Assembly: GCF_963662255.1 (NCBI RefSeq)
Contig: NC_085056.1
Span: forward strand, 11,186,123-11,250,122
Direction: 5' to 3'
Source of the DNA: Cinclus cinclus
Lineage: Eukaryota; Chordata; Aves; Passeriformes; Cinclidae
Length of the DNA stretch: 64,000 bases
Positions 14,001 to 26,365 of this stretch are shown here, piece by piece. Within the stretch, counting starts at the first letter, position 1, and every line of letters begins with the position of its first letter. Under the pieces are notes generated by a model that saw only the letters and a list, made by a program, of their open reading frames with translations, searched no databases and was not told the DNA's origin. Position numbers and translations under genes: made by a program.

Positions 14001-17000
14001 GAGCAGGAGTGTGTTGTTACAGAGTGTGTACCTGCAGAATATGAGCGCTCCCATGAATTCCTCATTTTATTCTTCACTGACACTGTATCTGCTTAGTTTC
14101 AAGGGCATTGCAGAGTGGCAGTGGGGGTGGGATGTAGCAGGCAGCTTGCTGCTGACAATTCTGGCATAAACATTCTCTGTAACAGACATAATTTGGATAC
14201 CAGGCTGAATTTTCAGCGGTAATTAACAGGCTGAGTAACCTCAGCAGTTGTTTATAAAGTACCTGCAGAAGTTATTCTCTAGAGGGTGGGCATTTTAGTA
14301 TTGAGCAATTTATACTCTGGCAGATACACTCTGTGAACAGCACTTTACCTGATCCAAATTCACATTGAATTAAAATTGGGTTAGGTACAAACAAGTTCCC
14401 CATAAAGGCATTAGAATTATTACGAAAAAACACTCTGTGATAAATTTGGAACAAAATGAGAAGGCTAAAAATAACATCTTTTGTATTTCACATATGCATT
14501 TTTCTGAGGCAGAAATATTGGTAATTTTTTTTTTTTAATTTATACACCTTTTCTCCAGAAAAGTGAACTTATTGCAAAAGAGAAAAACACAGAAAACACA
14601 TTTTGAATACATATACTGGATTCTATGAGCTTCAAAATATGCCAAAATTTGACATGTTGCTAAGGACATAATGTGAACATTTGTATATCTAAATCATGTA
14701 AAATCACTACATCAATAATTGTTCGTCTTGTTTTTCTGAAACTCTTGGAGTTGGTTTGGTAGAACTAGTGGGAAATAATGTTCTAGTACACAAAATGTAA
14801 GAAAGTTGTTGGTATCTTTAGGTGTGATAGTGAAAGACTGTCCTAGTCAATTTGTGAAATGTAACATAATTTTAATTTATTTCTCTGACTTCTCTCTGTT
14901 TGGAGCACTGTGCAGGCAAAGGCAAAGTCTCCCTACAGTGAAAACCCAGAACCAGAACAGACCAGTGGCTGCATGTGCTGCTGTTGACACCTACACCTGG
15001 CCTCTCCTGTGGCTTGTTCCAATTTGAAGCTAAAAGAGCTAAAGCAGCTGGGTAATTTTAATGTAAGAGAAATCAGCAAGGTGCAACTGTAATTTTAAAT
15101 GCCAATAATAACATTTAATAGATTTCAACTACCAACTGGTATGAGTTAGATACAGTGCTGCTGCTGCAGAGGCAAGAAGAGCTGGCCAAGTTACAGCAAA
15201 TCAGGCACTATGATATGTTTCAGAAATATTTCCATCAAACCATCCAGATGCAAGCACATTTCAGTACTGATTATCATGTATTCTAGATAGCCAAATGCTC
15301 CAAGATATACCAAAAAAGATCGTAGATTTACTTGTTCAAGGTTTTGTGACTGGGACTAAAATGTGCTTTGGTGTACTTGTATGGAAACGTACAAAGGCAA
15401 GGAAATGGAGCAGGCTGGATTTGTTCTTAGGGAATAAGGTTAGGATGTGAAGCCTAATAATGTTCTCTTAAAGTATCTAAAAGTATAATAAAGAAGGTTT
15501 GAAAGCAATCAGAAGTGTTAAAACAAAGAGCTTTCCCATGCATGTATTCAGCAGTACAGAGGTAATAACGTGAGCAGAGTATGAGTCCTTAACCCCAGTG
15601 GTGTTACTGGAGGAAACACTACAGTGTTTTTTCAAACCCTAAAGTTTAGTTTTTTGGTTTGATGTGTTGTGTCTACAATGGGTGCCGCACTGAAAAAGAG
15701 ATTCCTTTTCTGTAGGTAACTCAGTATCCCTTACATGCTATCTGTATATAAAAAAAATAAAAATTGTGCTGCGTGAGGTTGCTGAAGTTGTATTGGTATA
15801 AAATATTAAACATTTAGACTTAGAGCAATTATTCTGTTTGTGTTTTTCTTGGGAATCAAAGGGAACATTGCTGTGTCCTACCTTAGGTGTGCCTAGAGGT
15901 ATAACTGTTAGAAGTATCAAAAATCCCCATGCTGGTATGGAAACAGGTTATAATCACACCCATGTTTACCCTTTGGTTCCTAATAGAGGGGAAAAAAAGG
16001 GCTACAGTTAAGAGAATATTTAGCAATGAGTTGAGAATATGAATGGATGTTTTAATGTAATTTTGTTGGCATGCAGTAGGATGACAGGAAAGGATGCTGA
16101 GAAATACCCATTGTCACATCTTGGGATAACTCATCTCAGTCTATTATTACTTTTGCATTCTACTACTGTGCTTTAGTCCTTGATGAAGCGCATGTGCTAT
16201 GGGGGTCCAAAAAATGTGGTTTCATACTGAAATGCAACATGGCATTGTTTGATGTGATCTGTTTCTTCTTGTCATTCAAGCCCATTTAAAGAAGATGTGT
16301 AATTCTGCCAAGCCTGAATTGACTGGTAACACTCATGAATATTTATCATGTCTCCGATTTGTTTTTTTCTGTTTTACTCCACATAATATTGCTGCTGACC
16401 AGATTAGTGATGGTGACAATGGTGTTGGCAGAAAAAAAGTAAAGACCAAATTCTAGATAAAACCACATTTCTGACTAGACCTTAGGAAGTATCTGTGTCC
16501 ATTTTGTGCAGTCTGGGAGACCTGAAATGACTGCTGTGAAATATAAATATAACTTCATGCAGGATGGGGGCTACTGTAGAAGTCCATACATTCACAAGCA
16601 GTGTAGAAGAGAGGAATAAGAAGCAATTATTTCTGGCAACATAAGGGCTATGCTGCTACCCTGTAACTCTGGTCAAGGGACAAGTTTAACAGAAATTAAA
16701 GGAAGTGCTCACTCATTTTATGAATGACTCACATGTAGAATTCATTAAGGTGTTGTGGAAACTAAAACTATAAAAGGATTCACAACAATGTAACACAAAT
16801 TCATGGCATTAAGTCCCCCACATTATTAAATGTGATGGTCCATCTGAAGTCTTTGTCTGTGAAAACTGCTTGGGAGGCATATTTTGGAGAGGATGCTTCA
16901 ATACAGCCCCTGCTTCCTGGTCTGAAGTTATCTTCTCCTGGTTAATGTCAAGACCAGAAAGAGTATCCTACTTTGCACCTGTAAAGATACCACTGTGGGG

Positions 17001-17662
17001 TTTTACGTAGCTTCTTTACTTCCAGGAGGCTGCAAATTTGATAATCCTTCAGCAGTCACTGAATTCCAGACTCTTGTGTCCCAGTCTATTGTTCTGGAAT
17101 GTTTTACCCATGCATGTATTGTAAAGATTCAATGTGTGTGTTATCTACCTTAAACATAGGTGCAGGAGCTTATAAATTGCCATTCTGATGTTCCTTGCCT
17201 GGGAAAGTTGCCCTCCACTACACACATTTGGTACTCGTACATTATCTTTTGGCTTCCCATGCACATGCCCATCTGCTCCCATGGCATTGTGCCTGCTCAC
17301 AAGATGGTGTGCCAGCTTCACTAGACAATGATGCCAATCAAATAAGAGTTGCTGCAAGTGCTTTCTTTTCTAAAAGTAGCCCCTTTCAAGTGAAAGCAGT
17401 GTTATAATGGTGCCACTTGTCTCCTTTTTCCTGTTTACACCTGCTGACACTTATCCTCCAAGATAGTGCTGGAACAGTAAGAGAGGAATAGATGCAACAC
17501 GGGGCAGCTCAGGATTGTCAGAAAATACAGGCAGAATCACAAGAGCTGCTTCAAAAGGACAAACATAGAGAATGTTGACCATGTTGATCAGGGGGCAGAT
17601 CCAAGAGAAGGCAGAAATACGTAACTGTAAAGAAGAGCTTGAGAATAAGTGTATTGCTGACA

Positions 17663-17760
17663 GAAAAAAAAACAAACAAACCAAACAACAACAACAACAA
17701 CAACAAAAAACACCACCAACAACAGAAAACCCATCCAAAAACAACAACAGCAACAAAACA
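17663..17760 (+). repeat. (CAA)n/(CAAA)n A/C-only tract
   Basis: About 98 bases are almost free of G and T, with CAAA units followed by (CAA)7, a CACC-rich middle and more CAACAA. It is a simple repeat, and the Asn/Gln-rich frames are artefacts. Confidence 0.95.
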
Positions 17761-20700
17761 AGCTTATTATATGTGTTACTTGTGTGTGTGTGTACACAGC
17801 TTTGCAATGATAACCTATAAAGCTCAAAGGTGTAAGTCTAGGTAAACCTCTTTATTCTGTTGTCTTTTAGTGACAGGTTAGTGACCTGTTCAACTCACAA
17901 GAAACTGGGAACTAGACCTAGGAAAAGCTCTGATATCAAAGTCAAATTGTTTGACAGTTTGTTATAAGATGTATAACCAGCTATGACTGTAATGAACCTG
18001 CTTTCTTCCTTTCCATTTGTTATCTAAGCCAAAGTTAATTCAGCATTCCACATCTGAAGGTATAATTCCATTTTCCGTGTTTTCTGCTTTCATTTGAAAG
18101 GATATCAACCCTGAGATCACCAGTTTAGGCACAATGTAAAATATTTTGATATAGTCTGCAAAGTTCTGAGAGGTGTTACTATCCAGAAATTAATCCAAGA
18201 ACAAAACAATGATAAAGATTGATCTGAGGTGATAAATATTTTCTTCGTTTTTGTCATTTAAAACTCTTTATGGACTATAACTGGGTGTGTGTTACTGAAG
18301 TTCTGAAAACTCTGATCAAATCATGACCCTTTTAAAGTCTATCATCTCACTGTTCCTTTCAGAACTCTTGCTCAGATTGGTATTTTCCCCATCCCTAAAC
18401 AGGGTTAGTAGCACCTTATTTTTAAATTGTGAAGTCAAGAGGTAATTATTAAATTTCCATAGCATATGGTAAGAAACTGTGAAGCAGTTCCTGAGGTGCA
18501 CAAACCTTGCACTAGTTATCCACAAAATTACTGGGGAAAAATTAATTTTAACAGAAATAAAGAATGACTCTCAGTTCTTACTTATGATGATCATCTTGAT
18601 ACTTGAAAGCCCCTTAATAGCCCATTAGCAACCCATTATAGCGATCTTTCTGCTAAGGTGACCACCTCCTGGAACGACAGATGTGATTAAACACAATACA
18701 TCTTTATGGCTTCCAGACTGGTTAGCACTTGATTCAGGATGCAGGCATTCCAGTGGCAGAAAGACAAGAAACTTAGGGTATTGTTTCCAAGAACAAGCTG
18801 ACCAGAAACAAAATAAAAGTTAGTTAAAGGACAGCTAACTTTTCCCTACTGATTTAAAGTGCAGCCCAGAGAAAAATGTATTTTTGCATTCTCAAATGTA
18901 TGAATAAAACATAGAACAATAGCGATTATTACCAATAAGCAGCAACTGAAGATATCAGTCTCTGCATGGGATCCTTGAAACTTTTGAAATTACTTTCATA
19001 AATGGTTTTGTTTTGTTTACTAGTGGAATATTGATGCTGCCAAAAAAAATAGGAGAGGTATACATATGGAAAAGGAGAGAGTTTTAGGATTGACACAGAC
19101 AGAAAAAAAGGTCAAAGATTAAACAATCACAGAAGATGATGTGAACTGCCTCTGGTATTTCATTCCAGAAAATACAGTCTTGTTTCTGAGATCCAGACCT
19201 GTCCTATCTGGGTCAAACATTACCTTTTGAAGCCAATAGTGTCTAGTGTCTTGGACAGTGTCTAGTTAACTAATATTTTGAAAAGATTGGACATGAATAA
19301 GCAGTGATAGAACCTAACACCTGTACAGAGATAAAAAGGTAATAGTCCATGAACTTTTACTGGTTCTATAAAGAGAATTACTAAATTTTACATTCCTAGA
19401 CGGAATTGATCTAGGAGGGTACCTGGTATTCTATAAATACTGTTCATGGCTAAAGGTATTTCATGATGTGAGAGTCCTCTTTAGTCATAGAAAATTTATA
19501 AATCTCTATTATATGAAAAACCCTGAAAGCCAGCTTTCAAATTTCCCTCTTTAGAGTGCAATAAAAGTCAATCATTAACCCAGAAAAGCTCAAATATAGC
19601 TTTACTTATAATTTACAACCAAAAACTTACATTAAACATTTTCTGAGGGAGAGAGATGGGAATGACTCGTTGAAAAATGTAATCTAGGCTAACCCTTGGC
19701 CTTTGCTCTTTCACTCAGGCTATTGCTACCTGCAGCTCTTCATTTAATGCAGAAGCATCTCCATTCTGCAAAAGAATTGAATCCATTGCATACCAGAATT
19801 ATTGGGACACAGGATTAACACACTGTAAACAAGATTTGTTTTATCACAACTTGTAGCAAGAGACTGCTATGTAGAACTGTAAATTGTCATGAAGCTGTCT
19901 CCTTAATCCTTTCTGCATTCATTTTTATTAGATTTCTTGCTGCTTCCTTCAATCATGTTTGCAGATTATTAAAAGTAGGAGTTTGGGAAAAAGCAGTCTT
20001 TTGAGCTGTCAACTGACACTGCTGCACAGACAGAATGAATATAAATAAAAACCCTCCTAATGTTTGCTTTAGTGTATTCTGATGTAGTATCATGTGTAAT
20101 TGTGCTGTTAGCTGCAAGTTCCCAGGTGAGACTGGAAGTGATTTTGTCTCCCTTATCATGGCTTGATGACTTTTCTAATATTGAAGGAACACTTGTGTAC
20201 TAGCATGTCAGCCTGGTAAAACTATGTGGTTAATGCTGAAATCATTTTGGTTTGTTAAATTCTTATCTTCATTTCCACTTCAAATTTTCAGGGTTTGTCA
20301 GCAATAAAAGTAATGGAAAGAACAAGGGAACTGTGTTCAAGGCAGGGAAGGAAGGGAAGGCTTGTTCATTTCACACAGAGATAAGATCCTTTGGGTACCA
20401 CATTATAGTCAGGGTTCTTTTGTGTAGCAGCTCTGGGAAGCCCTGATTTGAGTCAAGAAAGGAAACAGAGCACACCTGTATCTCTGGTCAGCCTCTCTGA
20501 GGTTCAGCACAGTCACCTCTCATTTCAGTTTCTCTGCCACTTGTGACACAAATCCCACTTTTCTTTTTTGGTCAGATGGCCCAAGTACCTTCCTAGTGCT
20601 CATTTCCCCACAGCAGTTAGGCAACAAAACTCCTATTGCTTAAAATTTTTTTTTCTTTCTAGTTCCTGCATAGCTTCTCTAGAAAGTAACAGCACCTGCA

Positions 20701-22551
20701 GTCCTCCTGAAACCTGAAAAAAGAAGTATTTTTTTCTTACTCGCTGTTTCTTTATGGGTTTCCCCTTTCTGATTCACAGCTTTCCTTCCTCCAGGGAAGA
20801 AGGCCACCACTGCAAGCACCTTTTTCTGCTGTGATTCCTCAGGCAAGTGTTACAGGCTGCATTTCTTCTGAGCCCCATCAAGAGACTTATATAAACCTCC
20901 TTATGTTGCAAGTAGTTAGTATATCTTTTATTGTTAGCTGTTAGGTATAATGTCTCAAAACAAAATCTAATTAATCACAGAAGTGAGTAAAAGGGAATAA
21001 TTAAATGGTGATAAAAGTATAATTCACACAAATGCCTTATTATTATCAGTTTATTACCATTTTCAAAATCTCCTATGCATCTTAATTCCCTTGTGAAATT
21101 TGGCAATGCAGCTCCTCTATCATGTAAATAGTTTTGGAAATTTTGTGTACCAGTCCTTATTTCTTCCCTTGAATCTATTTTATGCTGAATACTTTATACA
21201 CAGATGTCTGTCATAGAGCTGATTAGCACAGTGCTGAATCATTAAATATCAGGCCAATATTATTCTGGACTGACTGAAATGCTTGTCATTGCCTTAGAAG
21301 GGAAAAAGAAGGTTTTACTGAGCTTTGCAGGTGTATGTTTTATGATAAATGATATTCACATGATTTGCATAAATTTATGGGTGACTGAGTGTGTCTGATA
21401 GTTTCAGGATAATTAAAGGGAAGTATTTTATGGTTTGCCAAGGAGAAGAGCTCTGTTTTTCTTCATGTGTGAGGCCTGGGTACGAGGAGATAAATGACTC
21501 TGGTACCAGAACACATTTGATCAGATTCATTATACATGGCTTTAAACTCTTTGAATTCTGACTGACTCCCCAAAATGGAAAGAGCAGTGTCCTGTCTTGG
21601 TATCTCCTTAAAGAAGTAAACATTTTGGAAAAGGCATCTTTACCTGCCTTGGGGAATTTGAGCAACAAGAGAACCAGAGCTAGCTAGTTTCACTCAAAAG
21701 GACGTTTCTCCAGTGGTGTGATATCCTCCCTTTTCCTTGGGTCTTGAGATACAAAACTGTATTTCTGCCTGCCTGGCTAATTCCAAGCAGGTTAGTACAA
21801 AGGGCAGACTACAACTAGCCTGCTCTCCCAGGGAATAGCAAACCTCAGGCAGAATTTGCCCCTGGGATTGGAGGCTGGTGCCATACTGGATGGAAGAGGC
21901 TGAGGGATGGGGCAGGAAATGGAGCAGGGTGTTCTTCTCATGAGCTAGTTACCCCATAGATTTGTGCAACCTCACAGGGATCTAGGACACAGATCCTGGG
22001 GAAAATGAAAAAGAGAATGAGCACAAATTTTTGTTATGCTGTTTCTGCCTGGCTTGGAGAGCTGCACAGGCTTTAGCCCAAATCACTCCATGGTCAGATT
22101 TAGACAATGTGCCAATGCCTTCTCAGTGAAACCACATGGAACACATTGGAGAAACTAATCTCATCAGAAGCTGCTTTTCAAAATTGATGTAATAATTGAA
22201 CCATTTGCAAACTTCCTGTGGTGGATTGTAAAACCAAAACCACGACACTTCCCTACTGGTTTCTGTTTGCTGTTGCACTCAGGTGGATGGATGCCTTGTG
22301 GGCAGCTTTATTTTGTACTAATTCTGCAGTTGAGCAAAGACGAGTTAAAGTAATAAAGCAAGGAGAGAAGGGACTCAGGCTATACCAAAAGTAGAAGTGT
22401 GGTGTATAGATGTTAAAAAGGGAAAAGCCGTGGTCTTCAGGGTGGAAGTGGATGGAATGGAAGGACTTGGTGTAGAAGAAATATCAGTGGGCAAGTCTGA
22501 CTCTGCTAGCAGTACTGTTAATCCCAGATACTCCAAGGTCTCAATGCCAGT

Positions 22552-22603
22552 TAACAAAAACAAACAAACATAACACAAACAAAAAACCTAACCAAACCAA
22601 AAC
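22552..22603 (+). repeat. (CAAA)n-like A/C tract
   Basis: CAAACAAACA followed by ACACAAAC and CCAAACC units; imperfect. Confidence 0.8.
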
Positions 22604-24751
22604 ATTTTTTAAAAATTATCGCGCTTATTAAATGAAATAATAAATGTAGTTTTCCCTTTATTTTCTTTCCATGAGTACAATATAGGGAAATACCCTGTCA
22701 CATTTTCTGTCATTTCCCCCACAACAGATGAAGTGTAGAAGTATATTCCATTGTTAAAGTAAGAATGAGTGTGTGCAGCAGGTTATGTCATGTTTCTGAA
22801 TCTGCCATGGCCCTGCAGGGTGATTCAGATTAGCAGTTTTCCTGCACTCCCATGCTTTGCAAAGCAGGTTGAGAGCTGTGGGTGTGAGGTACTAGACACC
22901 AATCATGTAATGTGGTTATCCATATCCAGAGAGCTTTCTTCTGTGCCAAGTCCCTCTTCTCTCATGTACACCAAGGAACCACAAGAAAAACTGGCTAGTT
23001 TTTACTCTCATCTCTCCTAATTCTTGGTCTTATTCCTCAAGCAGTCTGCATATTCACTGGCACAATGCATTGTTTAAAATTTACCTCTTTTGTGTTTATA
23101 TAATTATTATCTTGGCTTTCAGTAGAAGTTTATGCAAGTCCTGAACTTATTTGGAAACTTTTTTTTTTAAATTTCATTTTTCTTCTAAAATAATTTATTT
23201 TGAAAATGAACTCAGTATTTTGCATTTTCTGGCTGGTTCTTTTTACTCTGCCCTGGAATATACACATGCCTTCCCAGTACATTTGTGTTTTACTCTCTGC
23301 AACATGGGAAGAAATTTGGAATAGCATACATTCCTCCAAGTATTTTATTTTCTTTTTTTTTTGCCTGGATTTGATCTTTTCCTATCATGCCTTAAATGTG
23401 CCAATAAGCACTTTTCATACGAATTTCAAACACCACCTATGATTCAATAATATTTAATTATTTTCTGTTCCTCAGCCTTTTGAAACAGTAGAGCCTAAAT
23501 TTTCATGCTGGAACTTAATTATTTTTAGATTAAGAATAAGATATAAATTGTTTTTGAACCTGCTTCTTTAGATCACTGATATTGATGAGGGAAGGGCTTT
23601 GCTTCCAAAAAAGCCTTTTTCTCACTCTAAGTGAAATTGCTCATAGAAATCTTAAATGTGAACTACAGACTAATAGAGTTTCTCCGTAGCAATTGCTGTC
23701 TTTCCAGTATGAGCTGCATTCTGAGATTTGAATATGTAAAATGACTAGGTCAGGCTGTCTTGAGGATATAAAAATTATTGGATGAAGTAAAATTTTGCCT
23801 GGAATTAAATTTGCAGAAAATCAAATATCTGTTGTTCAGTTCTAAGCAGATGTTGAAAAGGTTTTCCTGGATGCCATCCTTCTTGATAGTATGTCTTTTG
23901 ATCTGAAGCCAACTAAGAAATCTGGATGCGAGTCTGGATCTGGAAATTTTCTTTAAATAAGCATATTAGTTAAGTATGTAAATCTGCTTATCATCACTTA
24001 AGGAACATTGCCAGAGTAAGAAACATCTGGAGCTCAATATCAGCTAACTTATTAATTCACATTTTTAGTATGTTGCATCCAGAGTATTGTAGGATTCTGT
24101 TATCTCAATTGCTTAAGTCAGCTTTATCTAAAAAGCAATTAGTTGTAAGTTCTGTTGTTTACATTTAGACTCGTATGAAATCCATGGAGTGTAGTTTTAT
24201 AGGCCTACTCACTCAGCTTCCCAGAGCTGTGCAGAAAAGGACCAACGCACACTGTGGTACAAGGAACTCTGAGCTAAAGTAATCATGGCTTTGAAACACC
24301 AGTGCTTGCTTCCATGGGAGACAGATTCTGGAAATAATTGTTACTGGTTAGCATTTTGAACTACATGGTCTGGTTTCTTTATCTGAATCACCACAGTCTA
24401 ATTCCAAGAAATTATTATTTGACCTGGTCTTGATAAGAACATAAATACAGATGTCAGTAGGGCCAGGAACTTTCCTCAGTTTTATGACTGCATTTCCTCC
24501 TAGGCTTAGAAAAGAGTCTCAACTTTTAAATTTACAGCAAAACATTTGTATTTTTTTTTTAGCATTTTTCAAACTGATGAATACTGGATGTTTTATAGAG
24601 CATTTCTGCTAGCTTAGATGGTAGGTAGTATTAACCCATGAGAGGAACCTTGCATATATTGAAGTGAGAATGTCTAATGGCTGACCCTTGATAAGTGAAA
24701 AGTCTGAAAATGTTGTTTATTGGAGGTGAGAAATTCGCATAAATCTCTATG

Positions 24752-24869
24752 CAAAAAAAACCCCAAACAACAACAACAAAAAAAACCCAAACAAACAAAA
24801 AAACCAAACAAAAAAACCCCAAACAAACAAACCGCCCCCCCAAAAAAACCAAACAAAAATAAACCACCA
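24752..24869 (+). repeat. (CAAA)n/(CCCCAAA)n A/C-only tract
   Basis: About 118 bases consist of A and C, in CAAA, CAACAA and CCCCAAAC units with one C6 run and one isolated G. Minus-strand Phe/Cys/Val-rich frames across it are artefacts. Confidence 0.95.
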
Positions 24870-26282
24870 ACATTTTGAAAGTGAGTCAAAGCCTTAGAAC
24901 TGCATGAACAATATAAAATGTGCAATTCTACATAATTATAGTACAGTCTGCCTAGTTCACACACTCTTTGGCTAGTTAAGGTGATTCAAGAAAGTGCACA
25001 TAATTGTGGAACTCAGGTAGCAAAACTTATTTTAAAGACATAAATGGATTTAAATACCCTTTGTTTCTTTTTTTCTTTTTAGTGAAATTTAATGATAACG
25101 GTACTATTAAAGAAAAACTCTGCAGACCTGATGGAATTCAGAAAATGTTCAGGCTCCAATTAATATTCTAAACATATCCAGCCCTTTCTAGGAACTTGGA
25201 AGCAGTCTAAGGTGGTTCAGGTTTGTGTACCTTAAAATGAAAGACTGTCTTAGCTGTGTCCTTCTGCAAGAGGATATTTATGTATTGCATTTACTGCACC
25301 GGAGTCAGGCCCAAACCAAAGCATTCAGGGAATTAATTTTTCTCAAGTACTGTTCATTGCAGTCACAGTCCCTTAGCTGTGGATCAAAAAGTGTTGGTCT
25401 TGTGTCCTTGAGCAGATTAGGTAACAATTTATGGCTGCACACTGCTTGATGTGGCATCTGCTGATGAATTTAAATGCAGCCTTACAGACAGACCATAATA
25501 ATCAGTATTACTATTTTTAATAATTTGATTAGTTTTAATGGCTTTGGAGCAAGGATTGCTTCTCTGTTGTTTGTACTTGTCATTGTGGAAGGGAATACTG
25601 ATTCAGAGTTTAATTTCCTTGGTGCTGCCATAAAATGAAAACTACACTACAATATTTATAATAATTTGGAAATATAAGGCAGATGGGGCCTTCAGCTTAT
25701 AAAGATTATTTTCTCTCTTGTTCTTGCTGTTGCTCTGACTATATAAAGTTATTTTAGGGGGTAAAGAGTTCACCAGTTTTTGATATAAAAAAACTAAAAG
25801 TCTCTTACTGTGATTCCATGAGAGAATTTTGATATTAACTGAGCAAACAAAGCTTGTGTGTATGATCTTCTGTTACTGTTTAAATTCCCATTATGTTTTG
25901 GGGTTTTAATAACTGGAAGTTGCTTCACAATATACCTACCATGTGAGCTAAGCTGTTCCAAATATTTTTCCTGATTCAAATCAATTAAGAATATTGTGTC
26001 TCATTGTGTTCTTCTAAATACAACTAGAGTCTCCCTCTAGAGAGTGCATACATTAAAAGAGACAATTTTTAGAGGGCGAGAAATTATTAGCATAGTGTTG
26101 AAAATGTGTTTCCTCCATGAAACATAGAAAATGCACTAATTTTTTATTAAATATGGTAGCTATACATTGCATTACTCAGCTTTTCATGTGCCTACTTGTT
26201 TTATGTCCTTATATTAAGTTGTGTTTCTATATAATAGATCGTAATTTTCTGCTGGTCAAGATAAGAAAACAACACAGGGAGT

Positions 26283-26321
26283 ATAATAATAATGATAATA
26301 ATAATGATGATGATGATGATG

Positions 26322-26356
<35 letters not shown>

Positions 26357-26365
26357 CAAAAATAA
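26283..26365 (+). repeat. (AAT)n/(GAT)n microsatellite
   Basis: AAT units are interrupted by a central (GAT)6 block, followed by about ten more AAT units and an A-rich tail. The poly-Asn/Asp and poly-Ile frames here are artefacts. Confidence 0.97.

Larger units (their letters stand above)
1..17662. other. Intergenic desert, left part: no gene seen
   Basis: AT-rich and CpG-poor sequence in which the longest ATG-initiated frames are near chance length on both strands. None shows a recognisable domain, codon bias or flanking splice-site pattern. Apart from the simple repeats listed, a weak copy of the palindromic amniote repeat may exist near 686-752. A 73-bp pyrimidine-leaning, open stretch around 12380-12560 looks like ordinary T-rich DNA. 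Confidence 0.7.

Noticed and set aside
17572..17845. Asn/Gln-rich proteins over the CAA tract
   Set aside because: Translation of a simple repeat.
22218..22255. LTR-like start TGTGGTGGATTGTAAAACC
   Set aside because: No second LTR, TG/CA end or target duplication was found. Too short to support.
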